From contig CM060698.1 in the NCBI GenBank assembly GCA_030686995.1, positions 141,007,106 through 141,071,105 on the forward strand: a stretch of 64,000 nucleotides of DNA, read 5' to 3'. The position numbers and the translations under genes are program-made. This document shows, in pieces, positions 12,336 to 24,358 of the stretch (the first letter of the stretch is position 1; each line of letters opens with the position of its first letter). Source of the DNA: Artemisia argyi (Eukaryota > Streptophyta > Magnoliopsida > Asterales > Asteraceae). A model generated the notes under the pieces. That model made no database searches and was not told the origin of the DNA. It worked only from the letters and a program-made list of their open reading frames with translations.

Positions 12336-13719
12336 TGATGCGTGGGAATCGCACCTTGCTTTACATCTCGAGGGATCCCGAGAAGCTTACAACCCCCACC
12401 AGGCAGTGTACCTGATCGTTGTAGTATAGTATAGTGACAAGTACCGGGGGATTGATCGTTCAGCTTAGGAATAGTGTCGCTAGGATTAGAAAACCTAATT
12501 AATAGTTCTAGAGGTGAAAGATGATTATTTTTGTATTTTTATATTTTTATTAAAGCAAGTAAAATCTCGGGTTTTGAAGGAGTGGGCGGAATTAGTTGCT
12601 AATCAACTAACCCAAAGCTAAGATGCAATCAAAATAAAATAATAAAAATGAAATTAAACTAATTAAACTAAGGTTGTGAGCAGTAATTGGAGAAATTGTG
12701 TTTACTTAGACTTCATTACTCCCTAGATATCTTTTACATGTTAATTACTTGTTACACTTGTATGAATGACGGGTTATATTCCTTAATACCATTCGTGGGG
12801 TGGCATACATAACTCCCCAACTCTATGAGCTCTTATCTCCTCCTACACCATGACCCAGCACAACTATAGGGATTGTAAACAGTGGCTCATGCATTAAATA
12901 CAACCAATAAAGACCTAGTACGTCTCGGTTCATGTTTCTTAAGACGTTCAAGCATGTTACCATTTGGAGATCTGCCAGTTTTCTTAAGCCTAACATATAA
13001 ATCATTCATTCAAAACAAGAATAGACAAGTAATCAACACATAATCAACATCTAGGTTTCATTAGATCTAAGCAAACACAAGAGAGATCTAGCCTAGCATA
13101 GTAGAATTGAGACAAGAACAAGAGATAAACAACCAACACATAGACATATTGATTGAATTGAAAGTACACTTATCTCAATTACAATGCAAGGTCTCAAGGG
13201 TTTGGAACCCTTGAAAAACCTGTGAAAGAGGCACCAAAATCGTCTTTAGGGTTTCACCAAAACTTCTCTCCTTTAATGAAAAAACTAGAAAACTATATAT
13301 AGGAAAAACAGTCTGACGGCGTCAAGAGTTAATTCTGACGCCGTCACCTCGCCGCCATAAACTTCCTCGGACGGCCTTGATCCACTTATGACGACCTATG
13401 TGACGCCGTCACCAACCACGGTATATTATTCTTGGCCACTTTGACGCCGTCACCACCTTCGATATTTAATTCTTCATGTCTGACGCCATCAAGCTTTTGG
13501 TCTTGACGCCGTCACCTTGTATTTCCAGCTTGAATTTTTGGTACTTTGCCGTTTTCTTCACTTTATGCTCCAAAAACGTCCAAAATAGCCTCTTTTCCAG
13601 AATTCACTCTCCAAACACCTAAAATCACAAAAGGAACGATTTAGGGCAATATTTGATCAAATAAAGTCGGATTCGGGCTTAAATGACCCCCTAAAAACGG
13701 ATCATTTTTCGCCTCATCA
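12336..13719 (-). repeat. Left (3') LTR of element D
   Basis: 1384 bp, TG...CA ended: starts TGATGCGTGGGAATCGC and ends GCCTCATCA. On the element's strand the TATA box CTATATATAG lies near 13291-13302. About six TGACG(C/G)CGTCA-type palindromes lie just upstream of it (13322-13515). Confidence 0.92.
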
Positions 13720-16078
13720 TATACCCTTACACTTGAGATTTGCTTGTCCTCAAGCAAATGAGCTTTTATTCTACTCAAACGACAAGTTAGGGGTCATTTA
13801 ACACTAATATAAAAGTAATTACAACAAATAATCGTTCCACTAAAGACCAATAGACAAGCACGGAGGTCATACACAAGCACCTCACAAATAGTGTTTAGAT
13901 ACTCACATCTCTCGGGTGTAATAAAGTAATATAACATTATGGAAATGGAAGATATCTCTCACTACCTGTCATAGCAAAATAGATTACCATAGGCTTGGGA
14001 AAGGATCAAACCTCCACCACATGGCGTAAGCACCTAGGATAAACTATCAAAGAGGTCTTTTAAAGGGTTGTAACGTTAGGTGTAGGGATATGAAATACAC
14101 GGTTTTGTTGGATAAAGGAAGTTTTACTGGTGGCGAGTTAACAATCTTGGTTAATTACATGTACAAGATGGCGTTGCTAAGCCAAGACTAGACTCGACTT
14201 AAGCTAATAAATGAAAAATAACAAAAATAATACACTCTTACCCTACCATCCAAAATAATACATCATAGGGGTTTGAGCATTCCCCTTACACTTGAATCTT
14301 TACATACTTTACATTTAACTAATCTAATGACTCGAATTAAGAAAATCAAAACACTTGGAGCACTTTTAAGATTAACGTACATATGGGGGTAATAAGTGAT
14401 GTTCTTCCCCATTACTCCATAAAATAAGTACTTACCCATGAGTCCCAATCGTCCCAAAACAATATGTACACTGATATGACTCGACTTAGCAACCATGTAA
14501 TCAATTAGAAAGTTAACTTAGGGTTTAACAAATAACAATAATGCACTAAAAATGAGCGCATACACGGAAGGCTAAGGCGATTTGGGTGTACATTTAAGTG
14601 GGGTGTAACAAATTCTTCCTTTAAGTAAAATGCTTAAAGTTAGAAACGAAAAGATAGGCTCGGAGGGGTGTACTAGGGGTATCGTGTACTAAAAATGAGT
14701 ACAACGCTAAGGGTGTGGGAAAAATTAGTTGACTTAACTAGCCAAGTAATATGACTTAAAGGGTCAAGTAATTATAATACGGGTTTAACACAAGGGTGAT
14801 CCTAATGCCTCTTATCATGTAGTAAATCCTACCACACGAATGTAGTCTCACTCGCGGTCTCGAAATGCATCACTAACGCAAGTTCTAGAATCTAAATGCT
14901 ACCGGTACACTCACAAGCACTAATAATGAATGCTTTTCCTATCAAATCTAAAGGCGAACCTCACATTTTTGGGTGGAAAATTTTTCTGAATATACGGTTA
15001 TGTGCTAGTCATACAACCTCCTATCCATGAGACGCTTGCTATGGCTAAAGTTTCACTCCTAAATGTTGTAAAAAATTTTAAATTTGGCGCTAAAATTACA
15101 CTAACAAGTATTTCTCGTAGTTTTATTACTCATCTACTATCAAACAAAACAAACTCAAGCGAAAGTGCATATGTAAGGTATCATCTTTTTACCCTCCCCT
15201 TACACTTAGGATGAACATTGTCCCCAATGTTCAAGTAAAGAATGTAAAAGTTAAAAGTAAAGATAATGAAATCAAATACTCCACTGATTCGCTCGGTATG
15301 GATTTTAGGTTGGCCAGGTTAAATCTTCTTCCAAGAAAACGAACAATCAAAGCTTCCCTTCCAGAATATAAATCATCTTCTTGTCACAAATAACCTGTAA
15401 ATCCTGACAAAAGTAGACAAGGCAACCTCGCGTAAAATCGGCGGCATCCTATATAAGTTACTAAATCATAGAAAACAAAGTAAGATATAATGCTTGTGGA
15501 ATGAAGTTTGCAGATGTCCTGGAGATTATAAAACTTAATAATTCACAAAAACTATAAGACTCCGTTAGAAAAACAAAACCGGTAAAATTTCCAGATTTTA
15601 ACTCCTGACGCCGTCAAGAGCAAACCCTGACGCCGTCAGAATGGACCTGCAGAAATTCTTATGTTAAGTTTCCGGAAAATTTCTGGAAAAACTTTGTCCT
15701 ACTTCCTGGAAAATCCTGCAAAACTTCATTATGACTCAATACAAGCATTTGACTCTAACAAATACGAATATACATGTTCATTAAATATTGTGGAGAATCA
15801 TGATCGGTTTGTTTCTTAAAAACATATTTGGGGTTTCCCCTTACACTTATCTTTTGCAAAAATACCTTTAGGTTGAAGTTAAGACTAGGCTAAACAACAT
15901 AATAAAGTATTTCCACTTTTTAGTAAAGAAACATGATCAACCAACAATAAAAATAAAACATGCATACGGAAGCAAATAACAATCAAACAAATAAAAATCA
16001 CACAAAACATGGGTTGCCTCCCAAGAAGCGCTTTTCTTTATTTACGAGTCTTGTAGCTAGACTCAAAGTCGTGGGTTA
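13720..16078 (-). other. Long 3' noncoding region of element D
   Basis: This is about 2.4 kb between the protease-like gene and the 3' LTR with no credible coding frame. On the minus strand it contains four copies of AAGTGTAAGG(GG) (13724-13734, 14282-14293, 15196-15207, 15837-15848). Two of them follow hairpins, at 13739-13758 and 15212-15233. Two extra TGACGCCGTCA palindromes lie at about 15606-15642. The same layout recurs in element F, on the plus strand. Confidence 0.7.
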
Positions 16079-17101
16079 CTACGTGATCTCATCATTGGTT
16101 CCACTCTCTGATTGTAAATATTCCTTGTAGAAACCAATCACCTTTTTCTCAATCGCCCCCATAATCATTTGGGCAAATTCTTCATCGACTTTATACCTTG
16201 GTCCAAGGGCCAAGCAATCCTTGTAGTAAAGACTCCTTTTTTCCCATACATAGTCCATGCCCTTTTTCTTATCCTTCTCATCAATATCCTCAAAAGCACC
16301 AACGTTGTCCTTATCCAAACGAGATATAAAGCGAAATTCTTTCATCCTATTCGGCATCCTATAAGTGATACTATCGGTGTTACTTGCAAACCGGATCGTG
16401 CCTTCTACCTCATCATATTCTAACTTAGACTCCTCAACAAATGGGTTGCCAAACACAACATTGGATAATCGACAATCAATAACATTAGCAAGATCCTCCA
16501 CAATCATAAAGTCGGTGACAAAAGTGAAATTACCAACAAAGACACGTAAACCTTTAACTCTCCCGACAAAGTTACAAACTCCACCGGGGTACTTGGGATC
16601 CCTTCTAGGTTCAAGTCTTGTGTTCACTATATCATTATAAACCGTTGAGGACATAATGTTGATTGGAGATTTAAAGTCAATGTAAGCATTGCTAATGTGC
16701 CTATATCCAATCATACATGGTATCTTAGCATTCTTAGGATCGCCTCTCTTGATCTTAGGTTCAATTATGGTGAAAGGAGATCGCGGGTTATCAATAAGAT
16801 TATTATAATATGTAATCTCCTCCTTAGTGGGGTATAGATTAAAGTAGTCGTTAAGCCTCGGATCCATTTCCTCCTCTTCTAGTCTCTCAACAATATTCAC
16901 AAAGTCATTAGGCCCTAGGTCCTTATTTGAATACAAGGCGGTTGCTAGGTCACTAAATGTATGTTCGAGTTCAATCTTAACCAGCCTATTAAGCTCTCTA
17001 AGCTCTCTAATCTCACTCTCAATCTGTTCACATAACACAGCCACTTCTTCAGGGGAAAGGGGTGGATTCGCGTTTTCCATAATGGTCAACGGAATAGTCA
17101 A
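16079..17101 (-). CDS. Protease-like protein of element D, 340 aa, intact frame
   Basis: This is the only long coding frame in D. The usable ATG is at 17101, or at 17080 (MENANPPLS). Residues about 15-95 are charged and may form a helix or coil. About 125-250 form a retropepsin-like domain: KIPCMIGYRHISNAYIDF, then SPINIMSSTVYNDI, then VFVGNFTFVTDFMIVED, then NVVFGNPFVEES. The C-terminal about 80 residues are charged and end SESGTNDEIT. The usual D-(S/T)-G active-site triplet reads DFKS here, so catalysis is doubtful. There is no zinc finger, RT or integrase. Similar proteins are common in Anthemideae gypsy elements (from memory). The open frame in a young element hints at a retained role. 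Confidence 0.72.
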   Translation of the reverse strand: MTIPLTIMENANPPLSPEEVAVLCEQIESEIRELRELNRLVKIELEHTFSDLATALYSNKDLGPNDFVNIVERLEEEEMDPRLNDYFNLYPTKEEITYYNNLIDNPRSPFTIIEPKIKRGDPKNAKIPCMIGYRHISNAYIDFKSPINIMSSTVYNDIVNTRLEPRRDPKYPGGVCNFVGRVKGLRVFVGNFTFVTDFMIVEDLANVIDCRLSNVVFGNPFVEESKLEYDEVEGTIRFASNTDSITYRMPNRMKEFRFISRLDKDNVGAFEDIDEKDKKKGMDYVWEKRSLYYKDCLALGPRYKVDEEFAQMIMGAIEKKVIGFYKEYLQSESGTNDEIT

Positions 17102-17265
17102 CGGGGTTAATTTACTAACAAAGGCACAAAGAAATGAGATAGACTAAAGAAGACCTAAAAAAATAAAAATAAAAATCTTACTAGAAAGGAATCTAGCAAG
17201 TAGACGTAATAAAAAGAAATCCTAACCTAGACAATAACTATTCCCCGGCAGCGGCGCCAAAAACT

Positions 17266-18649
17266 TGATGCGTGGGAATCGCACCTTGCTTTACCTCTCG
17301 AGGGATCCCGAGAAGCTTACAACCCCCACCAGGTAGTGTACCTGATCGTTGTAGTATAGTATAGTGACAAGTACCGGGGGATTGATCGTTCAGCTTAGGA
17401 ATAGTGTCGCTAGGATTAGAAAACCTAATTAATAGTTCTAGAGGTGAAAGATGATTATTTTTGTATTTTTATATTTTTATTAAAGCAAGTAAAATCTCGG
17501 GTTTTGAAGGAGTGGGCGGAATTAGTTGCTAATCAACTAACCCAAAGCTAAGATGCAATCAAAATAAAATAATAAAAATGAAATTAAACTAATTAAACTA
17601 AGGTTGTGAGCAGTAATTGGAGAAATTGTGTTTACTTAGACTTCATTACTCCCTAGATATCTTTTACATGTTAATTACTTGTTACACTTGTATGAATGAC
17701 GGGTTGTATTCCTTAATACCATTCGTGGGGTGGCATACATAACTCCCCAACTCTATGAGCTCTTATCTCCTCCTACACCATGACCCAGCACAACTATAGG
17801 GATTGTAAACAGTGGCTCATGCATTAAATACAACCAATAAAGACCTAGTACGCCTCGGTTCATGTTTCTTAAGACGTTCAAGCATGTTACCATTTGGAGA
17901 TCTGCCAGTTTTCTTAAGCCTAACATATAAATCATTCATTCAAAACAAGAATAGACAAGTAATCAACACATAATCAACATCTAGGTTTCATTAGATCTAA
18001 GCAAACACAAGAGAGATCTAGCCTAGCATAGTAGAATTGAGACAAGAACAAGAGATAAACAACCAACACATAGACATATTGATTGAATTGAAAGTACACT
18101 TATCTCAATTACAATGCAAGGTCTCAAGGGTTTGGAACCCTTGAAAAACCTGTGAAAGAGGCACCAAAATCGTCTTTAGGGTTTCACCAAAACTTCTCTC
18201 CTTTAATGAAAAAACTAGAAAACTATATATAGGAAAAACAGTCTGACGGCGTCAAGAGTTAATTCTGACGCCGTCACCTCGCCGCCATAAACTTCCTCGG
18301 ACGGCCTTGATCCACTTATGACGGCCTATGTGACGCCGTCACCAACCACGGTATATTATTCTTGGCCACTTTGACGCCGTCACCACCTTCGATATTTAAT
18401 TCTTCATGTCTGACGCCGTCAAGCTTTTGGTCTTGACGCCGTCACCTTGTATTTCCAGCTTGGATTTTTGGTACTTTGCCGTTTTCTTCACTTTATGCTC
18501 CAAAAATGTCCAAAATAGCCTCTTTTCCAGAATTCACTCTCCAAACACCTAAAATCACAAAAGGAACGATTTAGGGCAATATTTGATCAAATAAAGTCGG
18601 ATTCGGGCTTAAATGACCCCCTAAAAACGGATCATTTTTCGCCTCATCA
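17266..18649 (-). repeat. Right (5') LTR of element D
   Basis: 1384 bp, nearly identical to the left LTR; differences by eye include changes near 17282, 17336, 17706, 17853, 18324 and 18418. The minus-strand primer-binding site is immediately to its left, identifying this as the 5' LTR of the element. Confidence 0.92.
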
Positions 18650-18791
18650 TATACCCTTACACTTGAGATTTGCTTGTCCTCAAGCAAATGAGCTTTTATT
18701 CTACTCAAACGACAAGTTAGGGGTCATTTAACACTAATATAAAAGTAATTACAACAAATAATCGTTCCACTAAAGACCAATAGACAAGCAC
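18650..18791 (-). repeat. Truncated second internal unit of element D
   Basis: These 142 bp match 13720-13861 (the region next to the left LTR), including the hairpin with tetraloop and CCCTTACACTT. Position 18792 then switches abruptly to element E pol (codons for ETNYTAMEKL from 18793). An LTR followed by another internal unit is the footprint of LTR-LTR recombination, followed here by a deletion. Confidence 0.85.
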
Positions 18792-18792
18792 A

Positions 18793-20804
18793 GAGACTAA
18801 CTACACCGCTATGGAGAAGCTGGTCATAGCTCTAGTATTTGCAGCTAAAAGGCTACGCAGGTACTTCCAAGCGCATCCGATAGCTATAATCACGGACCAA
18901 CTCCTCAAGCAGGTTATCTCTAAACCTGATGCATCAGGGTGGCTTCAAAAGTGGAGTGTGTTATTGAGCGAACATAACATTTCCTATAGGCCGCGCACAG
19001 CGATCAAAGGACATATATTGGCTGATTTCATTATCGAGAAGCCAGATGCTGATGCTCCATCACCAAAGGTTGAAATACCATTACAAGAACCATGGGTTCT
19101 ATTTACAGATGGATCCTCGTGCGCAAAAGGATCAGGCGCAGGTCTTATCCTTACCAGCCCGGATGGAACAGAGCACACTTACGCACTACGCTTTGAATTC
19201 ATAACCACAAACAATGAGGCAGAATATGAAGCATTACTGGCTGGACTACGCATAGCAAATCAAATGGGTGTACGTAACCTAGAAGCTAATGTGGATTCAC
19301 GATTAGTAGCTAACCACGTGTTAGGCGAGTATGTGGCTCAAGAAGAACACATGATCCAATACCTCGATAAAGCCAAATCCTTGATCAAGAATTTTGACAA
19401 GTTTTCCATCAAACAAATCCCACGAGGAGAAAACAAAAAAGCAGATGCGCTAAGTAAAATCGCATCTACAAGCTTTGCACACCTGTCAAAACAAGTATTG
19501 GTAGAAACCTTGAAGGACAAATCCATCTCTGAGATGGAAGTGTCCACAGTGATAGAGGAAGAAAATCCCGCATGGATGACACCCATTATGGATTTTATCA
19601 GTAAGGGAACACCCCCCAGGAACAAAAGGACGCTCGACGGATACGGCGCACAGCGCAGAGGTTCGAACTTCGAGATGGTATCCTATATCGGTGTTCATTC
19701 CTACAACCATGGCTCAGGTGCGTCGGACCTCTTCAGGCAGATTACATACTCCGAGAAATCCACGCTGGATCTTGCAGCATGCACTCAGGACCACGGTCTG
19801 TTGTAGCACGCGCTTTGCGATCCGGGTACTATTGGCCTACCATGCACCGCGACGCGCGAGACATGATTAGAAGATGCAACGACTGCCAAGTTCACAGACC
19901 AATTCCGCGTCGACCACAACATGAGTTAACACCCATCACCTCACCATGGCCATTCCATAAATGGGGAATTGATATTGCAGGACCATTTCCAGTCGCGCCA
20001 GGAGGGCTCAAGTTCCTCATTATCGCCATTGATTACTTTACCAAATGGATCGAGGCAAAAGCAGTGGCAAGTATCACAGGCAACCAGGTCAAACGATTCG
20101 TTTGGGATAACATCGTATGCCGCTTTGGCCTACCTGGAGAAATTATTTCGGACAACAGAAAACAATTCTGTGATAACCCATTCAAAGATTGGTGCGCGCA
20201 GTTGAACATCACACAGCACTTCGCATCAGTTAAACATCCACAAACAAATGGATTAGTAGAACGCGCGAATCGTAGCCTGGGTGAAGGAATTAAGGCGCGC
20301 TTGGACAGACACAAAGGAAGATGGGTGGATGAATTATCACATGTTTTGTGGGCCCACCGCACAGAAATCAAAGTCAGCAACGGCGATACACCTTTTTCTC
20401 TTGTCTACGGGACAGAAGCTGTTATACCAGCAGAAATTGGAATGCCAACAATCCGTACATCGGAAGTTAACGTCACAACAAACGATGATGAACGGCGTAT
20501 TGACTTAGATCTGTTGGAAGAACGACGCGAGAGGGCGGCTATCTGCGAAGCAAAAGCTAAATCAAAGATGAAGAAGTATTATGATGCACGAGTCAAAAAC
20601 ACTTCTTTCAAACCAGGGGACTTTGTATACCGCGCCAACGATGCAAGCCACGCAGAAGACACGGGCAAGCTCGGACCCAAGTGGGAAGGGCCTTACGAGG
20701 TCACAGAGGCATTAGGCGATGGTGCGTACAGAGTGCGCGACATGAAAGGCCACGAGCTACCACGCACCTGGAACATTTGTAATCTCAAGAGATGCTACCT
20801 TTAG
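18793..20804 (+). pseudogene. Element E RNase H domains and integrase, one frameshift
   Basis: The first part (18793-19620) has the end of the RT-linked RNase H (AMEKLVIALVFAAKRLRRYF), then a second RNase H-like domain starting LFTDGSSCAKGSGAG with TTNNEAEYEALLAGL and ENKKADALSK. This archaeal-type second RNase H marks the Tat lineage. Near 19625-19632 the frame shifts. The integrase continues in the other frame: zinc-binding H/H and CNDCQVH; catalytic core WGIDIAGPF, IISDNRKQF and NGLVERANRSL giving D, D and E; then a C-terminal KWEGPYEV segment. It ends at TAG 20804. The residue after the second D is R instead of the usual G, another sign of decay. Confidence 0.9.
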
Positions 20805-21693
20805 GCCACGACCCACACACTGACACCTCTGCACTTTAGTAAGCGCTCAATAAATGTTGGTGTATTTACTTTTCTTTTCTTTCTTAGGAAATTGTCTTTT
20901 TTGCACTTGCAACAATTAATAAAACGTTGTGGTTTCTAGCTAACTCCACAACACAATTCAACATTATTGTTTACATTATTTATTTATGTTTCAATTCTGT
21001 TTATATTATTGCCTACATGGCGTGCATGCACATATTAAGACCACATGAGGGCAGACAGGATGAGTAAACCTACTAAAGTACTCGTTGAGTAAGAGGGTTA
21101 CAAACCCATCAACACCGGGTCACGTATCCCTGTTAAATACCTTACTATCAAGACGTTGGAGTAAGTTCACAAGTACATCCCACGATGGATGCACTTTATC
21201 GCACACTGTGCGCGTTTAACAAAACTTAGACTCAAGACAATTGATTCTTACATAGTGGAATTCGCAGTACGCTGCACCCCACCACATGGATTCAAAACAA
21301 CTGACTCCTAAGTTCGTACACTAATTTCATACAATACTATTATCTTAGTACGCATCTCACAACGAATGCGCAACAACAAGTATAAAACGAACTAACAAAC
21401 CAAGACACTTGGTTACCAAAAAGGATAAATGTAGTACGCTACACATTTACTTGCACGTTTGTTAAGGTTAGGGATCGCAAACGTTTCCTAAGTTACGAAT
21501 TTAATGCACAAATTCTGGGCTCAAATACAAGATATTATTTGCACGTTTGTTACTCTAGATAAGTCTTTCACGAAATAAAGACAAAGAAAAAATCTAAGTA
21601 CAAAAACAACATATGTGCAAAAATGAGTTCAATAATTTCATTTACTAAAAACTACGAGTTTTTTACAAAACTATAACTAAGAGTTATACATAT
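20805..21693 (+). other. Spacer between integrase and antisense gene of element E
   Basis: About 890 bp without a coding frame on either strand. It is rich in short repeats of 'GTACGC/TGCGC' and 'CACGTTTGTTA' text. In Tat elements a spacer of this kind separates pol from the antisense gene; it would hold the 3' ends of both transcripts. Confidence 0.5.
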
Positions 21694-22788
21694 CTACACG
21701 CTATAGACGCGCTTGGGGGAAGACTCTGGCACAGCTGAGCTCCCCGCCTCCTGAAGCTTCTTCAACAACAGCGCATCTTTTGGTGACACTGTCGCCACAC
21801 TGACTGCAATGCCATCCGACCGGGGAAGATGTGCAGCACCCACACCACAGAGAGTGGCCTTCCCTTTAAGACCTTTCTTCTTGGCCGCCCTCTCTTCATG
21901 GCGCTCCAAAACTTCCTTCAGTGGCACCTCCGTCTCAAGAGCGAAGGAGTTCAGGATGTCACGCGGCCGCGCGAACACTGGAACCTGCAGTTGAGACTCA
22001 TCAGGCTTTAAGAAGAAATCAGCTTCGGCTTCTGCATTCTCTGCTATATGCCTCCCAAGAGTTAAACCCTGCATGATCACTCGGATGGGATAGTCTTGGT
22101 CGCGCTCCAGCTGCGCAATGTGTGGGAGCTCAAAGAGCCTCATCTTTTCCATCGCCTGTACAAGCTCATCGTAGGCATCAGCATTATAATCAGGAACCTC
22201 AGAGAGGGAAACCTTCAACAGTTGCGCCTCAGCCAACTCTTCTATAGCCTGCGTCTTGCCACGAGCAACGACGCACTCCACCACCCTCCCAAAGGCACCC
22301 ACAACCTCTGGGGACTCCAATGTGCTCATGGCAGCCAGACGCAAACCATGGCTGATCAACCACCTGCGAAAATAACAACAAAGGCATTAGAAAAGGAACA
22401 TAAAAGATACAGAAATTAAGAAGAAATGTACAACAAGTACCTTCACTCCGCAATGGTCGACATCAGATGAGGATACAACTCCTCATCATACTCTATACTC
22501 AGCCTGCGCAGCTTCTCTTCCTGCGCCCCAACAGAGTCCTCTACCTTCTGGCCAAACTGAGCAAGCTGACCGCAGAGCTCATTCTTCTTCTCCTCCAGGT
22601 ATTTTACCCCCCAGGCGAGGTCAGCCTTATATTGCTGCGATTCCCCACGTTCGCGCTACAGCTCAGCCATAACCACAAGCTTCTCCTCAGTCGCCCTCTT
22701 GGCGCGCTCATCGGCAGCTAACACCTCTGCCTGAGCCTCAGCCAACTGCGCTTTGAGCTGTGCAATCTGCTCATCCCTCTGAGCAAGG
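21694..22788 (-). pseudogene. Tat antisense gene, 3' part (coiled coil and C-terminal domain)
   Basis: This part runs against the element's own direction. The exon at 22441-22788 encodes a coiled coil (heptad-like QIAQLKAQLAEAQAEVLAAD) and leads into YDEELYPHLMSTIAE. A short intron (22364-22440, GT...CGCAG) follows, then the last exon at 21694-22363 begins WLISHGLRLA and ends KRVYSV. This layout matches the large antisense protein of Tat elements, often labelled 'putative gypsy-type transposase' (name from memory). In-frame stops interrupt the coiled-coil exon (TAG after VMAEL; TGA just before the intron). Element F was inserted at 22788/22789 and splits the gene; the 5' part resumes at 31001. 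Confidence 0.8.
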
Positions 22789-24194
22789 TGATGAGGCGAA
22801 AAATGATCCGTTTTTAGGGGGTCATTTAAGCCCGAATTCGAATTTATTTGATCAAATATTGCCCTAAATCGTTCCTTTTGTGATTTTAGGTACTTTGGGA
22901 GAGAAATCTGGAAAAGGAAGCAATTCGGACGTTTTTGGAGCATAAAAGTGAAGAAAACGCCAAAGTCTTAATTTTCCATGCTGGGAACAGTAGGTGACGG
23001 CGTCAAGAGTAACTCTCTGACGGCGTCAAGAGCAAAATTCCATGACGACCCAGTACAGATTTGACGGCGTCACGAAGGTAGGGCGTCAAGAGTAAAAGTC
23101 ATGACGGCCTGGAAATGATTAAGTCTTGACGGCGTCAAATGTAGATCAAGGCAGTTCGAGAATAGTTTTGGCGGCGAGGTGACGGCGTCACAAGTTTGGT
23201 CTTGACGCCGTCAGACCCCTTTTCCTATATATAGTTTTCTAATTTTCACATTAAAAAAGGAGAAGTTTTGGAGAAACCCTAAGTACGATTTTGGTGCGAA
23301 TTTTACAGGTTTTTCAAGGGTTCCAAACCCTTGATACCTTTCATGTGTAATTAAGATAAGTGTTCTTTCAATTCAATCAATATGTCTATGTGTTGGTTGT
23401 CTATATCTTGTTCTTGTCTTAATTCCATCATGCTAAGCTAGATCTATCTTGTGTTTGCTTGGATCTAACGAAACCTAGATGTTAATTATGTGTTGATTAC
23501 TTGTTTATACTTGTCTTGGATGTATGATTTATATGTTAGGCTTAAGAAAACTGGCAGATCTCCAATTGGTAACATGCTTGAACGTCTTAAGAAACATGAA
23601 CCGACGCACACTAGGTCTTTATTGGTTGTAGTTAATGCATGAGCCACTGTTTACAATCCCTATAGTTGTTCTGGGCATGGTGTAGGAGGAGATAAGAGCT
23701 CATAGAATTGGGGAGTTAAGTGTGCCACCCCATGAATGGTATTAAGGAATACGATCCGTCATCCATGCAATTATAACAAGTAATTAACGTGTAAAAGATG
23801 TCTAGGGAGTAGTGAAATCTAAGTAAACACATTTTCTCCACATATTGCTCACAACTTTAGTATAATTTAGTTTATTTTCATTTCTAGTATTTTATTTTGA
23901 TTGCATCTTTAGTATTGGGTTAGTTGATTAGCAACTAATTCCGCCCAAATCCTTCAAACCCGAGATTTTTAATTTCTTTCTATAAAATATAAAATACAAA
24001 AATAATCATCCCTCACCTTTAGAACTAGTATTTAGGTTTTCTAATCCTAGCGACACTATTCCTAAGCTGAACGATCAATCCCCCGGTACTTGTCACTATA
24101 CTATACTACAACGATCAGGTACACTGCCTGGTGGGGGTTGTAAGCTTCTCAGGATCCCTTGAGAGGTAAAGCCTGGTGCAATTCCCACGCATCA
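22789..24194 (+). repeat. 5' LTR of element F
   Basis: Starts TGATGAGGCGAAAAATG and ends CACGCATCA. TATA box CCTATATATAG near 23224-23234. An array of TGACGGCGTCA / TGACGCCGTCA palindromes and half-sites fills 22993-23216, the last site about 10-15 bp before the TATA box. Confidence 0.93.
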
Positions 24195-24358
24195 AGTTTT
24201 TGGCGCCGCAGCCCGGGGAATAGTTATTGTCTAGGTTAGAATTTCTTTTTATTAGATCTACTTGCTAGATTCCTTTCTAGTAAGATTTTATTTTTATTTT
24301 TAGGTTCTCTTTAGTCTATCTTATTTCTTTGTGCCTTTGTTCGTAACCACCCGACATC

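Larger units (their letters stand above)
12336..18791 (-). mobile_element. Protease-only gypsy-type element D, LTR-internal-LTR plus a second internal fragment
   Basis: The element lies on the minus strand. LTRs at 12336-13719 and 17266-18649 are both 1384 bp, with about eight differences by eye, so it is recent. The primer-binding site (TGGCGCCGCTGCCGGGGAA on the minus strand, near 17240-17260) fits the tRNA-Asp type. After the right LTR a further 142 bp (18650-18791) repeat the bases that follow the left LTR (from 13720), so a second internal unit starts and is cut off. The left flank is ACCAC (12331-12335); no matching right duplication exists because the right junction is a deletion into E's pol. 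It encodes no RT or integrase. Confidence 0.87.
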
